The notes below the pieces were generated by a model, which saw only the letters and a program-made list of their open reading frames with translations, did not search any database and was not told where the DNA came from. A stretch of 64,000 bases of DNA from Streptomyces hydrogenans (lineage in GTDB: Bacteria; Actinomycetota; Actinomycetes; Streptomycetales; Streptomycetaceae). This document shows positions 62,244-64,000 of the stretch, one piece after another. Position 1 is the first letter of the stretch; the number at the start of each line of letters is the position of its first letter. The stretch lies in the NCBI RefSeq assembly GCF_014656075.1, contig NZ_BNBS01000026.1:1-64000 (forward strand), given 5' to 3'. Made by a program: the position numbers and the translations under genes.

Positions 62244-63085
62244 CGGCGCGCCCCGATCGGGACGACCCCGGCGTCGGTCCGCTGCCGGGGCGCGCCGGGC
62301 GCCGCGGTCGTCGGCTCGGACGGCGGGGACGGCTCGGACGGGCGTTCCGGCGTCGGGACGACGAGCAGGGCGAAGCCCAGCAGGACCGCCGCGGCGAGCG
62401 CGTCCGTCCAGTAGTGGTTGGCGGTGCCGACGATCACGAGCAGCGTCAGCGCCGGATGCAGCAGCCACCACCAGCGCAGCGGCGAGCGCGTCGCGGCGAT
62501 GAGGCCGATCGCGACCATCAGCGCCCAGCCGAAGTGCAGCGACGGCATCGCGGCGAACTGGTTCGCCATCGAGTCGGCCTCCGGGACGGCGCCGTACACG
62601 GACGGGCCGTAGACCCGCGCGGTGTCCACCAGGCCGGTGGCGGCGAGCATCCGGGGCGGCGCGAGCGGCACCAGGATGTGCAGCGCCAGCGCGGCGCCGG
62701 TGAGCAGCGCCAGGACGCGCCGCGACCACACGTAGTGCGCGGGGCGGCGCCAGTACAGCCAGGCGAGGAAGGCGATCGTGGCGGGGAAGTGCACGGCCGC
62801 GTAGTAGGTGTTCGCGGCCCGGATCAGCGGCTCGCCGTGCAGCAGGAGCTGCTGGACCGCGCCCTCGCCGGGGAAGTGGAGGGCGCGCTCGGCGTCCCAC
62901 ACGAGGTCGGCGTTGCGGAAGGCGGCGGTCTCGTGGCCGTTCGCGAGGAGCCGGCCGAACTTGTAGACGAGGAAGAGGCCGGTGACGAGCAGCAGCTCGC
63001 GCAGGAGCGGTGGGCGTCCGCCCTCCGCCCGGGAGGCGGGACGCGTCCCGGGCATCCCGCCCGTCCCGCGTATCCGGGTCGCCAT
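62240..63085 (-). CDS. PAP2 superfamily (inositolphosphotransferase-type) membrane protein
   Basis: A 281-residue membrane phosphatase/phosphotransferase with six helices and the PAP2_3 motifs AAMPSLHFGWA and TANHYWTDALA, carrying the catalytic His residues. It acts on a lipid- or isoprenoid-linked phosphate at the outer face. ATG 63085 is preferred over a TTG eight codons upstream. It is divergent from the TetR gene across a strong palindrome. Confidence 0.88.
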   Translation of the reverse strand: MATRIRGTGGMPGTRPASRAEGGRPPLLRELLLVTGLFLVYKFGRLLANGHETAAFRNADLVWDAERALHFPGEGAVQQLLLHGEPLIRAANTYYAAVHFPATIAFLAWLYWRRPAHYVWSRRVLALLTGAALALHILVPLAPPRMLAATGLVDTARVYGPSVYGAVPEADSMANQFAAMPSLHFGWALMVAIGLIAATRSPLRWWWLLHPALTLLVIVGTANHYWTDALAAAVLLGFALLVVPTPERPSEPSPPSEPTTAAPGAPRQRTDAGVVPIGARR

Positions 63086-63153
63086 GGCGCGGCACTTCCC
63101 ATCCGTCAATCGGTCAAATCTGCAACAAACGGAGGAACTCTAGATCCGATTTC

Positions 63154-63208
63154 ATCGAGACGCAAGCGTCTCGATACGTTTGCGTCTCGATTGTGCACCC
63201 CCTACTCT
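63154..63208. promoter_or_regulatory. TetR operator and promoter
   Basis: A 22-bp palindrome (ATCGAGACGC-AA-GCGTCTCGAT, 63154-63175) followed by a third half-site GCGTCTCGAT (63182-63191). The half-site overlaps a -35 TTGCGT (63180-63185), which is 17 bases from -10 TACTCT (63203-63208) reading towards the TetR gene. Binding would block both divergent promoters. Confidence 0.75.
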
Positions 63209-63272
63209 CGTATGTGCAGAGAAGGGTGCTCTCGTCCCCCGCGGAGGGCCCCGAGGTTTCCGGGAGGAACCG

Positions 63273-63875
63273 ATGTCCACGCAGGCCGCCACCGCCGCCG
63301 CTCGCCGCAGCAAGATCACGCCGGAGCGGGAGGCGGAGCTGTACGAGGCCGTGCTCCGCCTGCTGCGCGAAGGCGGCTACGACGCGGTGACCATGGAGGG
63401 CGTCGCGGCCCTCACCAAGTGCGGCAAGGCCACCCTCTACCGGCAGTGGGGCAGCAAGCCGCAGCTCGTCACCGCCGCCCTCGCCGCCCGCCGCTGCGCG
63501 ATCTTCACCGGCATCGACACCGGCGGCCTCGCGGGCGACCTGCACGAGGCCGCCCGCATCGCCACGGCCCGCCACGAGCACGACACCGAGCTCATGGAGG
63601 CCGTCGCCCAGGCGTACCTCCACCACCCCGACCTGCGCGGCTGCATCCGCGAGACCGTCATCGCCCCCGAGGTCGCGGCCATCGACGCCGTCGTCCAGCG
63701 GGCCGTCGACCGGGGCGAGGTCGCCGCCGACAACCCGGCCATCCCCTTCGTCGCCCCCAGCTTCATGGGCCTGCTCCGCATCGAGCGGCTCCTGGAGGAC
63801 CGCTTCCCCGACGCCTCCGCCGCCCGCGCGTTCGTCGACGCCGTCCTGCTGCCCGTCCTGCGCGTCGACGGGTGA
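63273..63875 (+). CDS. TetR family regulator
   Basis: A 200-residue TetR regulator with HTH MEGVAALTKCGKATLYRQWGSKPQLVTAAL (about 41-70). The ATG has a GGGAGGA site. It probably represses itself and the divergent PAP2/transporter operon through the palindrome between them. Inducer unknown. Confidence 0.92.
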   Translation: MSTQAATAAARRSKITPEREAELYEAVLRLLREGGYDAVTMEGVAALTKCGKATLYRQWGSKPQLVTAALAARRCAIFTGIDTGGLAGDLHEAARIATARHEHDTELMEAVAQAYLHHPDLRGCIRETVIAPEVAAIDAVVQRAVDRGEVAADNPAIPFVAPSFMGLLRIERLLEDRFPDASAARAFVDAVLLPVLRVDG

Positions 63876-63904
63876 CGCGCGCCGGGGTCCCGCACCCTGG
63901 AGCC

Positions 63905-64000
63905 ATGCCCGCCACCGCCCCCGCCGTCCGCGTCCGCCGTGTCTACGACGCCCCGGCCCCCGACGACGGCGTCCGCGTCCTCGTCGACCGCCTCTGGCCC
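63905..64000 (+). CDS. DUF488 family protein, N-terminal fragment
   Basis: The first 32 codons before the window ends: RVRRVYDAPAPDDGVRVLVDRLWP, the N-terminal signature of DUF488 proteins (small cytoplasmic, function unknown). It starts 29 bases after the TetR stop on the same strand. Confidence 0.8.
   Translation, partial: MPATAPAVRVRRVYDAPAPDDGVRVLVDRLWP

Overview
The window is chromosomal DNA from a Streptomyces-type actinomycete. It is very GC-rich, codons almost always end in G or C, GTG and TTG starts are common, and genes are packed with 4-base overlaps (ATGA or GTGA). It carries a conservon (a histidine kinase/roadblock/DUF742/GTPase cassette), LAL and ECF regulators, and many secreted proteins. 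I see no insertion sequence, prophage, CRISPR array or rRNA. One tRNA gene (Pro, GGG) is present. Both ends of the window cut a gene.

Layout. 1-2.35 kb: end of a conservon with a GAF-domain fifth gene. 2.4-7.6 kb: an acyl-CoA dehydrogenase homologue, tRNA-Pro next to a truncated FAD oxidoreductase, a hemerythrin/lipoprotein/micro-membrane-protein/DUF6766 operon, a CBM48 remnant and an FMN reductase. 7.7-13.8 kb: cell-surface sugar genes, including a GH16 lipoprotein and a polysaccharide deacetylase-glycosyltransferase fusion followed by an acyltransferase. 13.8-15.4 kb: an ArgP/LysE pair. 15.5-19.1 kb: a phosphatase/MFS/beta-propeller operon. 19.4-22.5 kb: an ABC-F ATPase with a possible leader peptide, and an ECF sigma operon. 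22.6-33.5 kb: amino-acid permease, a secreted LVIVD protein and a seven-gene operon for breakdown of kynurenine and 3-hydroxyanthranilate through 2-aminomuconate, with a divergent LysR regulator. 33.4-38.9 kb: an AidB-like dehydrogenase with TetR, several gene remnants, a serine-hydrolase-fold protein lacking its nucleophile, and a SUKH gene broken by an amber codon. 38.9-42 kb: a CBM2/beta-helix protein and a P450.

The most striking region is 42.06-49.61 kb. It encodes, in one direction, a Crp/Fnr regulator with an intact cyclic-nucleotide pocket, a class III nucleotide cyclase, a HEAT-like protein with a degenerate P-loop, an SPFH-like coiled-coil protein, a Pycsar-effector-like (PycTM, DUF5706) membrane protein and an M48 membrane protease. 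The cyclase and the HEAT-like protein share one glycine-rich motif encoded by a perfect 73-bp direct repeat, which suggests homotypic (amyloid/RHIM-like) assembly. A Crp-type box lies just upstream of the cyclase. I read this as a candidate cyclic-nucleotide signalling and defence island that differs from known two-gene Pycsar systems.

49.6-64 kb: a G28 tract inside a terminator loop, two proteins sharing a duplicated C-terminal domain, a maltokinase-cap-like protein, a LAL regulator, a subtilisin with a P-domain, a GNAT protein, an SPFH/NAD-kinase-like pair behind two identical dyads, an EamA-like transporter, a PAP2 protein, a TetR regulator with its own palindrome, and the start of a DUF488 gene.
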